This document shows, one piece after another, positions 45,746-57,011 of a stretch of DNA of 64,000 nt. The notes below the pieces were generated by a model. The model saw only the letters and a program-made list of their open reading frames with translations, made no database searches and was not told the origin of the DNA. A program made the translations under genes and the position numbers. Each line of letters starts with the position of its first letter. The first letter of the stretch is position 1. This DNA comes from Branchipolynoe longqiensis (Eukaryota; Annelida; Polychaeta; Phyllodocida; Polynoidae): the NCBI GenBank assembly GCA_030323885.1, contig CM059186.1:168141417-168205416 (forward strand), given 5' to 3'.

Positions 45746-46008
45746 GTGGAGGCTCGGCCCGCCGACAGGTACCGCCAGCTGTCTGTGTGTGTCATGACGT
45801 TGTCACGTGACAGTGATTACATTCTATTAACGCCTTGTACTGCGGCGTATATTTACTCAGGCAGATCCCTGGATGTAATTTCAGAAATTGTTGCATTATG
45901 GACAAAGGCACTAACACTTGTATATTCGCAGGGAAGAGTCAGTTTGAGCTGCTCCTCCAGTGCTTTTATGTGATTGGACTTCATCATCATCATCATCAAT
46001 CTCTCACG

Positions 46009-46503
46009 GTGCTGTCACATTACGACACTTCTCGCCAACGCGCATCGACGTATGTGATTTTTGGTGCAACGTCGGGATACATCAGGAAGCGTTACATGCG
46101 CGTTAGGCACGCATTGGTGTTCATTGATGGACAGCGACTTTCGATGATGGTTGGTGGCACACATTCCAAGATTATGGAGACGTTAGGGGCACATCGAGAT
46201 ACGTTGGAGGCGCTGGAATCACGTTATCCGAACGCTAGGCACACACCGCACGCACGCATGTGAGGGTCATTCCCACATGTTGCGCCAAACTGTTGCTTTT
46301 TTGTTTTTGTTGTTTTACATCCTAGCAACATCTAAGGTCATATCAGGATGGTGCGCCAAACTTTTTAGTTTTTTTTCTCACAATGTGGGCCGCACGCTAC
46401 CAATACGTTGCGCCGAAAAGTTTGACATGTCTCGATGATTAAAAGTGATTTTGCGCATTCGGGGCGCACCGGCGAGAAGCGTAGTAATGTGACAGGGCCA
46501 TTG
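46009..46503. mobile_element. CTGTCACAYTACGACR TIR element, diverged copy
   Basis: Left end GGTGCTGTCACATTACGACA CTTCTCGCC, right end GGCGAGAAGCGTAGTAATGT GACAGGGCCA. About 495 bp. The interior is CG-poorer than in the 18- and 32-kb copies but keeps the same order (GCGTTACATGCGCGTTAGGC; TTGCGCCGAAAAGTTTGACA). It holds the best-preserved copy of the embedded SINE-A fragment (46308-46351). Confidence 0.85.
46308..46351 (-). mobile_element. Truncated SINE-A 3' end embedded in the TIR element
   Basis: TGTTGTTTTACATCCTAGCA ACATCTAAGGTCATATCAGG ATGG is the terminal ~43 bp of SINE-A. TGCGCCAAACT occurs on both sides (46281-46291 and 46352-46362) and is the target duplication. The homologous position in the 18- and 32-kb copies carries the same insert. 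Confidence 0.85.
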
Positions 46504-47305
46504 ACCACAAGGGTTGTCAGGGCATCACAGCTGACTTTGCTACCAGTTTTCTCGATCATTCCTTGTTCTCCACTGCCCTCTGGGACTTTCCACACTTCAG
46601 CCATGTCCATTCCCCGATCTTCCCTTTAAAACCTCTTCTGTTGTCCACCTTGTTTTCTCGTTTTGACTCCTAGTACATATTCCCAAAAGATAGAACAACT
46701 TGTGAGTATTTTTGTGTATAGGATATACCCCCTTACGGAGAATAGAAGATTTCAATGTTCAACCAAATTGAATGGTACACTCCCATGCGCACACCTGACT
46801 ACCTTGTGTACTGTTTTCTGACTACTAGAGTCAGTTACTAATTCGAGTTGAGCTCTGATTTGAACGTCAGAACACAATAGCATTCGTTGTAAGTGAATCG
46901 AATGTTCAATATAGACCTTACTGTATTATTCCTCAAATTTATTTTGGGAATGAAAACTGTTTTTTGGGCTAACGCATTGAAATACGTCACACATGTTGAG
47001 ACAATGCAGTAATTATATTGGTATTGAATTACGGTTGGCTGGCCCATGACAATATATCGCTCATTCATGACAACGCAATTCTTTGTCCTGAAAAGGCGTC
47101 CCTCTTGTTCCTCAATCAATCGTTAATTAATTATTCACTTCCAGTAATGAGCATCATTTCCTTATTGTTATGCGGTTCCCCGTGCTAAGTTTAGAATCAG
47201 TTGCCATAGCGACATGACAACACGTGCTGTAAGGCGCCCTTTAGTGGTGGCCATAACTAGAACCTATTTTGCAATTATACCAAAGGAGAACTCCTTCTGC
47301 CCGCA
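46504..47305. other. Unassigned sequence
   Basis: No domain-bearing frame. An RFX X-box-like GTTGCCATAGCGAC is at about 47200-47213, with CACGTG-like ACACGTGC just after. Confidence 0.35.
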
Positions 47306-47307
47306 CC

Positions 47308-47640
47308 AGATGGGATGGCCGAATGAGTTGAGCGTCCGCCTCCCGTTTTGGTAGATTGTGGGATTCAAATCCACAGAGTCCAGTCAAATCAATGACTTAA
47401 CAATTATTAATTGGCACTTCCTAGCCAGGTGCTCAGCATTATTAGGATAGGGCAATGTCTGGTTGGATCAGTGTCAGGATATTGTGACTGAGTGGGATAT
47501 CCAGTCATGGTACTGGCAGACTGGTGTCCCAGTGGAGCATCATTATAAAATCATCATGAGTTTGCACCGTCACAAGTCGGTGACCGTCCTGATATGACCG
47601 TAGATGTTACTAGGACATACAACTCCAAGAACCAACCAAC
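47308..47640 (+). mobile_element. SINE-A, full-length plus-strand copy
   Basis: Head GATGGGATGGCCGAATGAGT TGAGCGTCCG (A box) and B box GGGATTCAAATCC, followed by body CTTCCTAGCCAGGTGCTCAG CATTATTAGG and GTCAGGATATTGTGACTGAG. The 3' end is CCTGATATGACCGTAGATGT TACTAGGACATACAACTCCA. The A box (TGGCCGAATGAGTTGAGCG) resembles tRNA-Leu/Ser. The short ACAAC-type tail replaces poly(A). Confidence 0.93.
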
Positions 47641-47883
47641 CTTCTGCTGGAAGACAGTCAAGCAGGAACGCAACTACCTATCCCACTAACACACTAGTCC
47701 CCATTCACAATCCACTAATATGCCCAATCTAAGACCAGGCCGTCGACGCTGAAAAAAATGTATATTCTGATGAATATACTATTTTTCCCGCCAACAAATA
47801 TATGGAAGAGAAATAATCTGGCGGTGAATATTTACTAAAGGGTGCGTGGCAGGAAAGATGAGGCTTTAATTGCAGTGGAGTTA

Positions 47884-48707
47884 AGGGGCTGTCACACTAT
47901 GACGTATGGCATTAGTGTATGCCAACATATGCAATTTTCGACCAACACTTCGGCATACAGCATCATAGGTTATGTATACGTTGGGCATGCGTCGAGTATG
48001 CTCGGGATACAGTATCATAGGTCAGCGTAGGTCGAGCCGCTAACAAATTGTTGTGCATGCACAAAATTGTCAACGTATGTCACTTTATGTCTCATATGTT
48101 TCTCATACACTCAACATACTTTTGGCGTATGTCAGGGTACATTATGCACACATTAGGGGTAGGTCGGGATAGGTTGGAACACATTAGCCGTACATTGAAC
48201 CGGCACCCTCTGCATATCTCTGGCATATATAACATACTCACAACATTCTTTAAAATGGCTGTCACACTACGATGTATAGCTTTAGTGTATGCCAATGTAT
48301 GTGATTTTTTACCAACACATTGGCGTATGGCATCATACGTTATGGTATACATCAGGTATGTTTGGGATACGGCATTATATGTTGTCTTACGTCAGTGTGC
48401 GTCGAGGCTCCGAAACAATTTTTGTACATGTTCAACATTGTCAACATGTGTTGATGTCGGTGTATGTTACTCATATGCTGGACCTGTCACCTCCAACCCT
48501 CAAAATACATCCCAATATGCAAAGTATACGTCGTCATATGTTTTGCATACATCGATATATGACAGGGATATGGTAGACATATGCCAGCCATATGCTGCGC
48601 ATACGCTTCATAGTTTGCTGTAAGCCGACCAATTTTGATTTTCAAATAATGTTGACACACTATGCACACGCCGCCGCCAGACATCGTAGTGCGACAGGAC
48701 CTTTAGG
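47884..48707. mobile_element. CTGTCACACTAYGA TIR element, copy with duplicated left arm
   Basis: GGGGCTGTCACACTATGACG TATGGC starts at 47886, and a second left end in the same orientation, GGCTGTCACACTACGATGTA TAGC, starts at 48263. The single right end CATCGTAGTGCGACAGGACC closes at 48702. TTA borders both sides (47882-47885 and 48703-48706 region). CG-rich words of the other copies are replaced by CATATG/GTATAC-type words (GGCATCATAGGTTATGTATA), but the order of motifs is recognisable. No SINE insert. Confidence 0.75.
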
Positions 48708-48735
48708 TGGACCGAGAAGCTATGACTGGGGGTTG

Positions 48736-49252
48736 AGCCGGTGTAATGATTTCAACTTCCCCCCTTCCCAAGTTCCTCCCGCGGGAATCTGAAAACGTTT
48801 TTAACTTCCCTCCAGGGAAATTAAAAACGTTTTCAGATTCCTGGGGGGGAACTTAAAAACAGTTTTCAGATTCCTCCCCCTATTTTCAAATTCCCCCCTC
48901 TGGGAATTTAAAATTGTTTAAAAAACGTTTTAAATTTCAGACCTATACATTTTTTTCTTAACCATCTTGGAGACTTTTTGTGTCATTTGTGGTTAAATAT
49001 ATTTTGTTGTACTAGTAATAAATTACATGATGCTATTCTCTGTATATTATAATATTTGTCATGAAAAATAATAAAAAATAAAAAATTACAAAAATAAAGA
49101 AAATTCCCCAAACATGGGGGGGGGAGGGAAAGCTAAAACGAGGGAGGGAACTTGAAAACGTTTTCAAATTCCCCTGGGAGGAATTTGAAAATGTTTTCAA
49201 GTTCCCGGGGGGAACTTGAATATGGGGGGAATTTGAAATCTTTACACCGGCG
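48736..49252. mobile_element. ~515-bp foldback element of palindromic modules
   Basis: The ends GCCGGTGTAATGATTTCAAC TTCCCCCC and GGGGGGAATTTGAAATCTTT ACACCGGC are inverted repeats. Inside, the module TCTGAAAACGTT...AACGTTTTCAGATTCC and its variants recur at least six times, each palindromic around AACGTT or around CCCGGG-like centres. An AT-rich unique stretch (48940-49100) separates the two arms. Confidence 0.8.
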
Positions 49253-49540
49253 TGAACTACGCCTACGTGCACCAGGATTCAGTAGACGTATGACACACAC
49301 AGCCGGGAGCGTACACACGGACACTAATGATACACTCCTTAACTCTCACTGAGACACGAGACTGAAGGATTTGAACAATCACACGTTACACCTGCAGATG
49401 GATCGGCCACCTTGTAAAGAAGGCAAATGGTTGCTAATCAAAATGTCTTAGTTTGCCATTCCTACAAACGCCGATGTTCCTGAAGTAGGCTGGTTGAAGT
49501 TTAACTGCAGATATCAGATCTGACCGATGATCGTCACCTG

Positions 49541-49650
49541 TTTGCTACACCCCTTCACTATTCCAACACCCCCTCCACACCCCCTGTTTGCTACACCCCT
49601 TCACTATTCCAACACCCCCTCCACACCCACCGTTTGCCTCCCGTCACACC
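49541..49650. repeat. 46-bp repeat, two and a half units
   Basis: TTTGCTACACCCCTTCACTA TTCCAACACCCCCTCCACAC begins at 49541 and 49587, with a degenerate start at 49633. 49651-50216 is unassigned. Confidence 0.85.
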
Positions 49651-50216
49651 CTGCCTCCCGCTTCCCCTCACATAAATACCCCTCATAAAAGAGGAGTCAG
49701 TTTTATTTGACATAATCCAACTGCGTCACAACCAAGGATTGCTGGTGAACATGACTCTCAGACCTGACGGTGTAATAGTAATATGGACATGCACATATAT
49801 TGTTATGTGCATACAACAGTCCATTATAATCATATGCACATATTTAGAGTTATCTACACACAAACGTATGAACACCATTTCTGTTATAAAATTGCGATAC
49901 AGGTCTTGCAGCCAGACAGATTATAAAACGATGCTTTATTGTGTGTTTGTTTTTTAAATCCAAATGTATCTCGTCTCACCCTTACAATCTAATCTACCAA
50001 GTAAATAACCGGCACCTAAATACAAATGACATATATATAGTGTCTGCCTTCAGTGGCCCCCTGGGATCTGCGAACCGGGTTCAGTCCCAAACACGATTTC
50101 AATGTTCAAACTGGTTTTGTATCATTATTATCCTGTCCACTAATGTCAAGATTCATGTTCTGTATAGTATAACTAGTTATGCACATATTATTTAGGCTGC
50201 AGGGCCTCGCCTATAG

Positions 50217-50385
50217 TCCACCGGCTGGGGTGAGCGCTGTGCCGCCTGCACTACCCCGGCCGCTGCTCTGGTGAGCCACTTGCTATCCTCCACCGGCGGT
50301 GGGCTTGGTGCTGTGCCGCCTGTACCCCCGCCCCCCCCCGGCTGCTGCTCCGGTGAGCTGCTGGCTATCCTCCAATCAGGAGGAA
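50217..50385. repeat. Imperfect tandem duplication, ~70-80 bp
   Basis: GCTGTGCCGCCTGCACTACC ... GGTGAGCCACTTGCTATCCT is followed by GCTGTGCCGCCTGTACCCCC ... GGTGAGCTGCTGGCTATCCT. The second unit is longer because of a C9 run. Confidence 0.8.
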
Positions 50386-50646
50386 GCCTTCCGGGGGAGG
50401 TGATTGCGGGCAGCGCGGCTCCCACTCGGTCTCCAGTCGGTCGGAATGTTGACTTTTGAGCGATTGTTTGATTGTATTGATTGATGAATTGGACTATTTG
50501 ATTAAAAGGAGGGGCCTTTAGAGGTACCAGCCAGAGTATTATCTCGTCCAACTATATATATCTGTTTGTTGTTCCTCCCCGGAAGAATATAAATAATATG
50601 ATGTATCATCCATTATGCCAGAACTATTTAGGCTGCGGTGTTACAT

Positions 50647-51076
50647 ACCTCAGCCTAGATAAAGGATTCACCGAGTACTCAGTACTACTCACGGGTGAAT
50701 TCCAACCCTATATAAAAATGGTCGAAAAATGCGGGTCAATGAAATGAGAGCCTAATTTCACAATGTAAGAAGCAACAATTATTCTTTACATATGTCTTAT
50801 TATTAGCCCGCTACCTTTGAGTTGAAAAATATAATATAATATCTAGTTAAATCAGATTTAAAAGTGAAATCGGCGGCGTTCTATGGCCGCTATCTTGTCT
50901 TTTTGCATTCTCTCCCATTTCACCAACTCTGTGCTGATATAAGTATCCATTTGATACTGGAGGCAGGCATTCTACTCCCTGTTCCATACTAAATCTATTT
51001 TCGCCCGTATTTAGACTACATTGTCGTTCACCCGTGTACTACAAGTACCGGGTGAATCTTTTATCTAACCTCAGCC
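50647..51076. mobile_element. 412-bp TIR element with perfect 9-bp target duplication
   Basis: ACCTCAGCC flanks both sides (50647-50655 and 51068-51076). The element starts TAGATAAAGGATTCACCGAG and ends GGGTGAATCTTTTATCTA. The inverted repeat extends ~47 bp with inner sub-palindromes (GATTCACC...GGGTGAA). A 9-bp duplication and long TIRs are typical of Mutator-like elements. There is no coding capacity, so it would be a non-autonomous copy. The perfect duplication implies a recent insertion. Confidence 0.85.
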
Positions 51077-51800
51077 CTGCTGTGTTGTTCTATGTTGTTC
51101 ATTGCCTGGCCAACCCCAAACACTGTTTCAATGTTCAACCTCCTTGTGTCTATGTTGTGTCTGAAGCACTGATGCCAGAATTCCTGTTATATCAGACCAA
51201 TATTGTAGTATGTGTAGGCTTGTCCTTTGATGACATCTATTCCTATTCAGATATATATATCCGAATGAACCCATTATCCTCATTCAAATTAAAGACAATT
51301 AATTAAGCGTTGTTTTGGATATGACCACTACTCCATTGTTGTTTCCGTCAATACCTGATGTCATGGTTTGTACATAGGGCTTCCTCATTTCCTCTAATCT
51401 GTCTCCGATCCGGCTCTCAGAGGTAATATTTTCCAAATGCTTGCCTTTTTGTTCTCGACACATCAACCCGGCTGCCCCTAATTCCAATATACGGCACGGT
51501 GCAGACAAATAATGGGTTAATTATCTCTGACATCCCACAGCGCATTTAATAAGGGCTCTTTAATTGAAATATGATGCGGCAATTTGCAATGTTATTTATT
51601 ATCGAGGTGGTGCGTGGGACGGCCGAGAGGGGGCAGCTTGTTTGTAATCTCAGTCGTCTCCAATGACACGGCCAAAACCGAGCCTTAAACAGGTACCCAG
51701 GCCTGTTTCCTACACACACACCATTTAATGACGGCATCAGGAGACAGCAACTGTCAGCAATCCTCCAGGTTCAGTGACAGCTGCTGATAGTTCTTAATCA
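51077..51800. other. Unassigned sequence
   Basis: Short frames only (for example 51034-51306, +, whose start lies inside the 412-bp element). No recognisable domain. Confidence 0.35.
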
Positions 51801-51900
51801 TGGGGTTCTCTCAGATTCATATCCGGGTTCATCAAAGGAATTACAAATACATGGGTAAAGGGTGGCTGTCTGTATGGGCTGCTGACAGTTCTTAATCATG
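51801..51900. repeat. Dispersed repeat Y, copy 1 (copy 2 at 52657-52745)
   Basis: GGGGTTCTCTCAGATTCATA, AATTACAAATACATGGGTAA AGGGTGGCTGTCTGTATGGG CTGCTGA aligns with GGGGTTCTCTAAGTTTCATA, AATTACAAAATACCTGGATA CAGGATGGCTATCTGTATGG ACTGCTGA at 52659-52744. Confidence 0.65.
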
Positions 51901-52308
51901 GTGTGGAGTCTATGGTCGGACCTGTGGCTGTGCATGTAGGCTATTATGAAAAACAATACAGACAAAGTGAAAGTAAGAGAGTAAAGTGTAAGAGACAGAG
52001 TCCAGCCCTCTGGTTTATTTGTAAATAGTTACATTGGGTCTTGGTAGGGTATCATACCACCTCTTCTCCACCAATCAGAATCTAGCATTCCTGGACTCCA
52101 CCTATAGGAATCCAGCATTCCTGGTATCCATGGATATCAGTGGTCTGCCCATCACCAGTGGCCCCCTGACCACCACAAACCTTGACCTCTTGAGTGTGTT
52201 GACCCCTAGCTCAGCAGAAGGGCTAGGCGCTGAGTGCAATTACACGCAGACATACCAGCAACACTATGTCTATTTGCATTCAACTCAAGTACAAACCAAC
52301 CATATACA

Positions 52309-52460
52309 GTATAACCCCTTTAAAACAAGTTCGGTTAAACCAGACAATCGGTTAATCTAAATTTGTCGGCGGCCCGGCAAAATACTACCATTTATCATAT
52401 AAAAAAGTTGGTTAAGCCAAAGTCGGTTAATCCAGATTATCAGTTAATCCAAGCAAGAAT
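52309..52460 (+). mobile_element. pogo/Tigger-like terminal sequence, decayed
   Basis: CAGTATAACCCCTTTAAAAC preceded by TA, then repeated CGGTTAATCCAGA-type words (52332, 52349, 52423, 52439), resembles ends of pogo-type mariner relatives. No opposite end is clear. A near-perfect 24-bp inverted repeat, CAAAATACTACCATTTATCA TATA (52378-52401) and its mirror (52543-52566), overlaps the region. Confidence 0.4.
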
Positions 52461-52837
52461 TTCGGACCTCAGGCCACTTCCAGTATGGTTACATCAAACG
52501 TTCATGTGGTTATAAGGTTATCTGAGACCCCACCGACCTTTCTATATCATAAATGGTAGTATTTTGTACATATATATACAAACGCACCTGGTCAAGCACA
52601 CCGAATGGTAATAGAAAAATTGCATTCCCCCCTGCCGAATTTCGGAATATTTTACAATGGGGTTCTCTAAGTTTCATATTGTGGCGCATGAATACAATTA
52701 CAAAATACCTGGATACAGGATGGCTATCTGTATGGACTGCTGAAGCAGGGCTAAAGACCAGGGGAGATAAGTAAGTAGGAAGCCACTGCCGGCTCGTCTA
52801 GCAAGAACTTACTCACTGAGACTTGGGTTGTTAGAGT

Positions 52838-53085
52838 TTTACATCCTGGCAACATCTAAGGTCATATCAGGACCGGTACCGACTTGTGACAGTGCGCACT
52901 CATGGTGACTTTATAGTGCTGCCCCATTGGGAAATCAGGCCACCAGCACCATAACCCGACATCCCCACTCAGTCACATTATCCTGACATTCAGCTAACCA
53001 GTCCTTGCCCTATCCTAATAATACCAAGCGCCAGGCTAGGAAGCAACAAGTACCAATGTTGTAAGTCATTGGTGTTAGATTAGAT
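52838..53085 (-). mobile_element. SINE-A lacking the tRNA head
   Basis: TTTTACATCCTGGCAACATC TAAGGTCATATCAGG through CACATTATCCTGACATTCAG to TTGTAAGTCATTGGTGTTAG. The B box and head are absent on the right. Confidence 0.88.
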
Positions 53086-53373
53086 TAGCTTAGAGTGTTT
53101 GAGCTGTAACGTGTAAGCTCAGGCCAAATCGGAGACTCCACCATCAGGGCCCAGAAAGTGTGGTGAGGATGCTTTGTTCAGTTGTGTCATGTGCGGTAAT
53201 GAGTTTGAATCTGCTGATGTTAGCTGGCTGTATCCAGGTTTGACTCGACCGGGTGTTGGATTCCCGATCTGCCTCGCGGGAAGCCTGCCACCGCGCCCGA
53301 TTGGCGGTCACGACCCTGAAGGTCTTACAGGTGCTTTAATCAGCCTTGACCCAGCCTTGACCCATGCCGACTA

Positions 53374-53390
53374 GTGGCGCCCCCTGGTGG
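53374..53390 (-). promoter_or_regulatory. CTCF-like core
   Basis: GTGGCGCCCCCTGGTGG reads CCACCAGGGGGCGCCAC on the minus strand, a near-perfect CTCF core. Surrounding 53300-53500 is GC-rich. Motif only. Confidence 0.35.
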
Positions 53391-53814
53391 AGTCAGGGGA
53401 CGGCGGCCGGGGGCCACATGAAGCCCGGCCGGCCCGTGCTGCCGGGGACGGCGGCTGTCACGAGTAGCTGGGCCGTCACAGTTCGCAAGGCGTTGACTGT
53501 CACTGATGACACCGTCAGAGTCGATATTCCAGACAGGCACTCCTTGGGGATCACGGGAGGACAGCTTTGTCAATTCTTCACTCAACTCGTACTGTATATA
53601 TACATATTGTATACAACCCCGGATGTATACAGATGTACAGCGCATCACGGTGTCTAGAACTAGACGGTTAACTATCCAGATGTTTGGCTGATTGTACAAC
53701 ATTGATTGTAATAAATGATTTATATTCCCCAGCACATTATATATAAATATGTAGTGACAGACACTGGTCAACATCCGGTAGAGGCGAGGTGGGCTCTCCA
53801 TTTCCCGTGTTGCT

Positions 53815-54470
53815 ATGGTTGTCAGGCACTGGTTCGACTACACATCTCCCACTTTGCTGTGGTTGTCAGGTAATGGTCCGACTGTACCTCTCCGTGTTTT
53901 CCTATGGCTGTTAGACACAGTACCGAATACACATCTCCCGTTGTTGCTAGGGCTGTCAGAAACTGTGCCACCTCTAGATCTCCCGCTGTTGCTATGGATA
54001 TCAGACACTGTACCGACTCTACATATCCTTCGTTGATATGGCTGTCAGGCAATGTACTGAATCTACATCTCCTGTGTTGCTATGACTGTCGAACCCTGTG
54101 TCAACTACACATCTCCCACTTTGCTATGGCTTTATCAGACACTGTGCTGACTCTACATGTCCCTGTGTTGCTATGGCGTTATCAGACACTGTGCCAACTC
54201 TCCATCTCCCATGTTGCAATGGCTGTCAGACATTGTGCCAACTCTACCTGTCTACATGTCCTGTGCTGCTATGGCTGTCAGACACTGTGTCAGCTACACA
54301 TCTCCCACTTGTCTATGGCTTTATCAGACGACACAATCCTGTGCTGCGAACTTGTCTAACATCTCCCTGCTAGCTTATCAACACTGGCCGACTCACTCAT
54401 GGCTGCCATACACTGTGTCGACTACAAATCTCCCACTTTGCTCTGGCTTTATCACACACTGCGGATGGCT
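53815..54470. repeat. 45-bp minisatellite, ~14 units
   Basis: Units of TTGCTATGGCTGTCAGACAC + TGTGCCAACTCTACATCTCC + CACTG, strongly diverged. The period is a multiple of three, so several plus-strand frames stay open for 73-151 codons (repeating LCQLHISHFAMALSD). I regard these as by-products. 53391-53814 is otherwise unassigned. Confidence 0.9.
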
Positions 54471-55920
54471 TAATTATCCCACACCGCCACTTTCCGAGCA
54501 TGCGCGATACTCTCAACGGTTTTCCGGGAAAATACTCATTAACAAAGAAAGGAAATATAAAAAGTTGTGATTGGTACGCAACGGTTTCTTGTCTTTATTA
54601 ATATCATTATTCAGGGAAATGCTCTAACAGCTACGTAAAATGCGTTGATTAATTTAGCCTTTTCATATCTAGCGGATCGCTGATCAAAAAAGCTAATTAG
54701 TATCTGTTGTCTGATTGGGAAGTTATGTTCGTTCTGAATATGTGGCCGGGTTACTTGAGAAAAAGTGGACGTCGTGGAAAGAAGCATGAAGTGGGAAGTG
54801 GAGAGAAACTGTGAACAGCAAACTGTGAGGTTTGTTTAATGATGTGCAACATACAGATTACAAGCTACTGCTTCTGGTCACGGTGTACGATACTTGCTAG
54901 TTAGCAAATAGTAGTTAGTCAAGCATGGTAAACACTCTCTGATGTGTGGTATCAATGTTATTTATGCATGTATTATTAAGAATGCTATTGATAATTGTTT
55001 GATTAGCAGTTTATTGTGTTCTATTGTCCCAAGGGATTGTTGGAGCAACCTGGGGAGCCGGTGTTTGCCCAGCAAGTAAGGCTACTCTGCCTCGGACGCA
55101 GGCAGTCAATCAAAGTATGGTGACCTGGGGTAGGTCGGGAAATGTTAAGAATCCATTCAGACTAGTATTGTCCTCACAAAGCAGCTGTCAGCGGGACGGA
55201 CAGTGACATGAGACAAATACAATTTGTACATTGAAACAGTTTCCGGGGTTTCCCAATCACAGGAGGCGCTGGAAACAGGTACTGCTACAGAACAAGCTGT
55301 TTGGTGAGATTTGCTGTCAGTAATATCTGAACTTTTCATATCAGCTATATCTCTGATATATCTAAGTGTATCTACGAAACGTGGCGTGTGTCATGCTTCC
55401 CGTACGGCATGCATGGCTTTCTAAACAATATAACGTGGACGCATACATTCGGAGCAACATGTGAAGAAACTGATCTAAAATTGGGTACACATTTCAGTGT
55501 AAAGCACCGCTCAAAGTTTTTAAATATTACTTGTTTAAAAGTGTCTTCAGTTGCACCCACACACTCATTCATCACAGGGGAAATGTCACAGACACATACA
55601 GAACGACATGTATAGGTCGATTGCTCCACAGGTGTGGTAGGTGCCACTTTATGGTATTTCCAGATAGCCACAGGATATAAGTAAAGCACCTTGTAAAACA
55701 TACCAATCAGTCTTCAAGACCCACCTGTCTAAAGGTGCTTTTTCTGATTAATGAAATTTGTCCATCTTTCTACTATTTCAACCCACTTGGAAATACATCA
55801 TATCATGGTGTGACTGTTGAGCATATTACTCGCGGCTGCCAGTGAGGGTGCCCTATTTAATGCTGTTTGTATTACATAATACATACTGCAGTATTTATTT
55901 CCTCAGTGAAGAATCTTTAT
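54471..55920. other. Unassigned sequence
   Basis: No domain-bearing frame. The overlapping opposite-strand frames at 55372-55701 (-) and 55388-55615 (+) do not match anything I know. Confidence 0.4.
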
Positions 55921-56375
55921 ATAGAAGCAGAGTGTAGTGCAGAATCACAGTAAGGCGACCTGGATTCATTTAAAATTAAGCGTCTTTGTGTAGGAGGGAA
56001 ACAATTTGTTGAAGCAGAATGCAGTGCAGAATCACGGTAAGGCGACCTGGATTCATTTAAAATTAAGCATCTTTTTGTAGGAGTGAAACAATTTGTTGAA
56101 GCAGAAAAAAGTGCAGAATCACAGTACGGCGATCCAGACTCTTTAAAAAAATGAGCATATTTGTATAAGGGCGGTGGAATTTGTTGAAGCAGAAGAATCA
56201 CAGTAAGGTGGCCTAGATTTATAGGAAATGAACCATGTTTGGATAGACGCAATTCGTTGAAGCAGAAAGCAGTGCAGAATCACACTAAGGCGACCTAGAT
56301 TCATTTGAAATGAAGTATCTTTGTTTAGGAGCGGCGCAATTCATTGAAGCAGAAGAATCACAGTCAAGCGGCCTA
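55921..56375. repeat. 78-87-bp tandem repeat, six units
   Basis: GCAGAATCACAGTAAGGCGA CCTGGATTCATTTAAAATTA AGC...CAATTTGTTGAAGCAG. AGAATCAC starts at 55941, 56028, 56115, 56194, 56276 and 56354. Units shorten from 87 to ~80 bp as GTGC-containing bases are lost. Confidence 0.93.
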
Positions 56376-57011
56376 GATTCTAGGTACCGGCCATGTCAGG
56401 GTTCATGCTACATGGTGCTGTCTTCGCAGTTCAGTCACCCCGGACACGGACGCCACAAGACATGGCGGGATCGAATGTGGCGCGGGGCACGATTGGAGAA
56501 AGGCCGCAACCGGAAGTGACGGCAACCGGCAGTGGCCGATTCACAAACATGCTTATAATATCTGCCGTTGTTTATTTCTGAATTATTGGGGAAATCCAGC
56601 GCAAGTGGTGTAGTAGTGATGGTGGAATGCGATTAATGGTGATGTGTAATATATAAACAAATATGTGGATATTATTGTGGATTCCATAGCAGAGGAGACA
56701 ATATACACGTCAAATCAAGATACGCCACACGCTCTTAATGCCCGCAAGACCAACAGTGGTTTTGTATTTATTTGTTGGTAACTGATCATTTTATTCAGCG
56801 AATAAAGGTATTTTTGTCAGCACCGAGGCACTCGTTTTCCGGCTATATTATGTTATATTCATTGACAGATATAATGTAGTCTAATTTCAACAAAAGTTTG
56901 CTACAATGAAAGAAGAATCGTCATTTTACCCAACAATATTGCGAGATAACAAGGTGTAAAGTCAGTTTATGTACATGTGATATGTGCAGTGTCAAGGTTA
57001 GGGTACCTTGT

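Noticed and set aside
45044..45973. 309-codon Thr/His/Asp-rich frame
   Set aside because: Most of it is the CAGACAGGGACACA minisatellite and the CA-rich end of the ~125-bp repeat.
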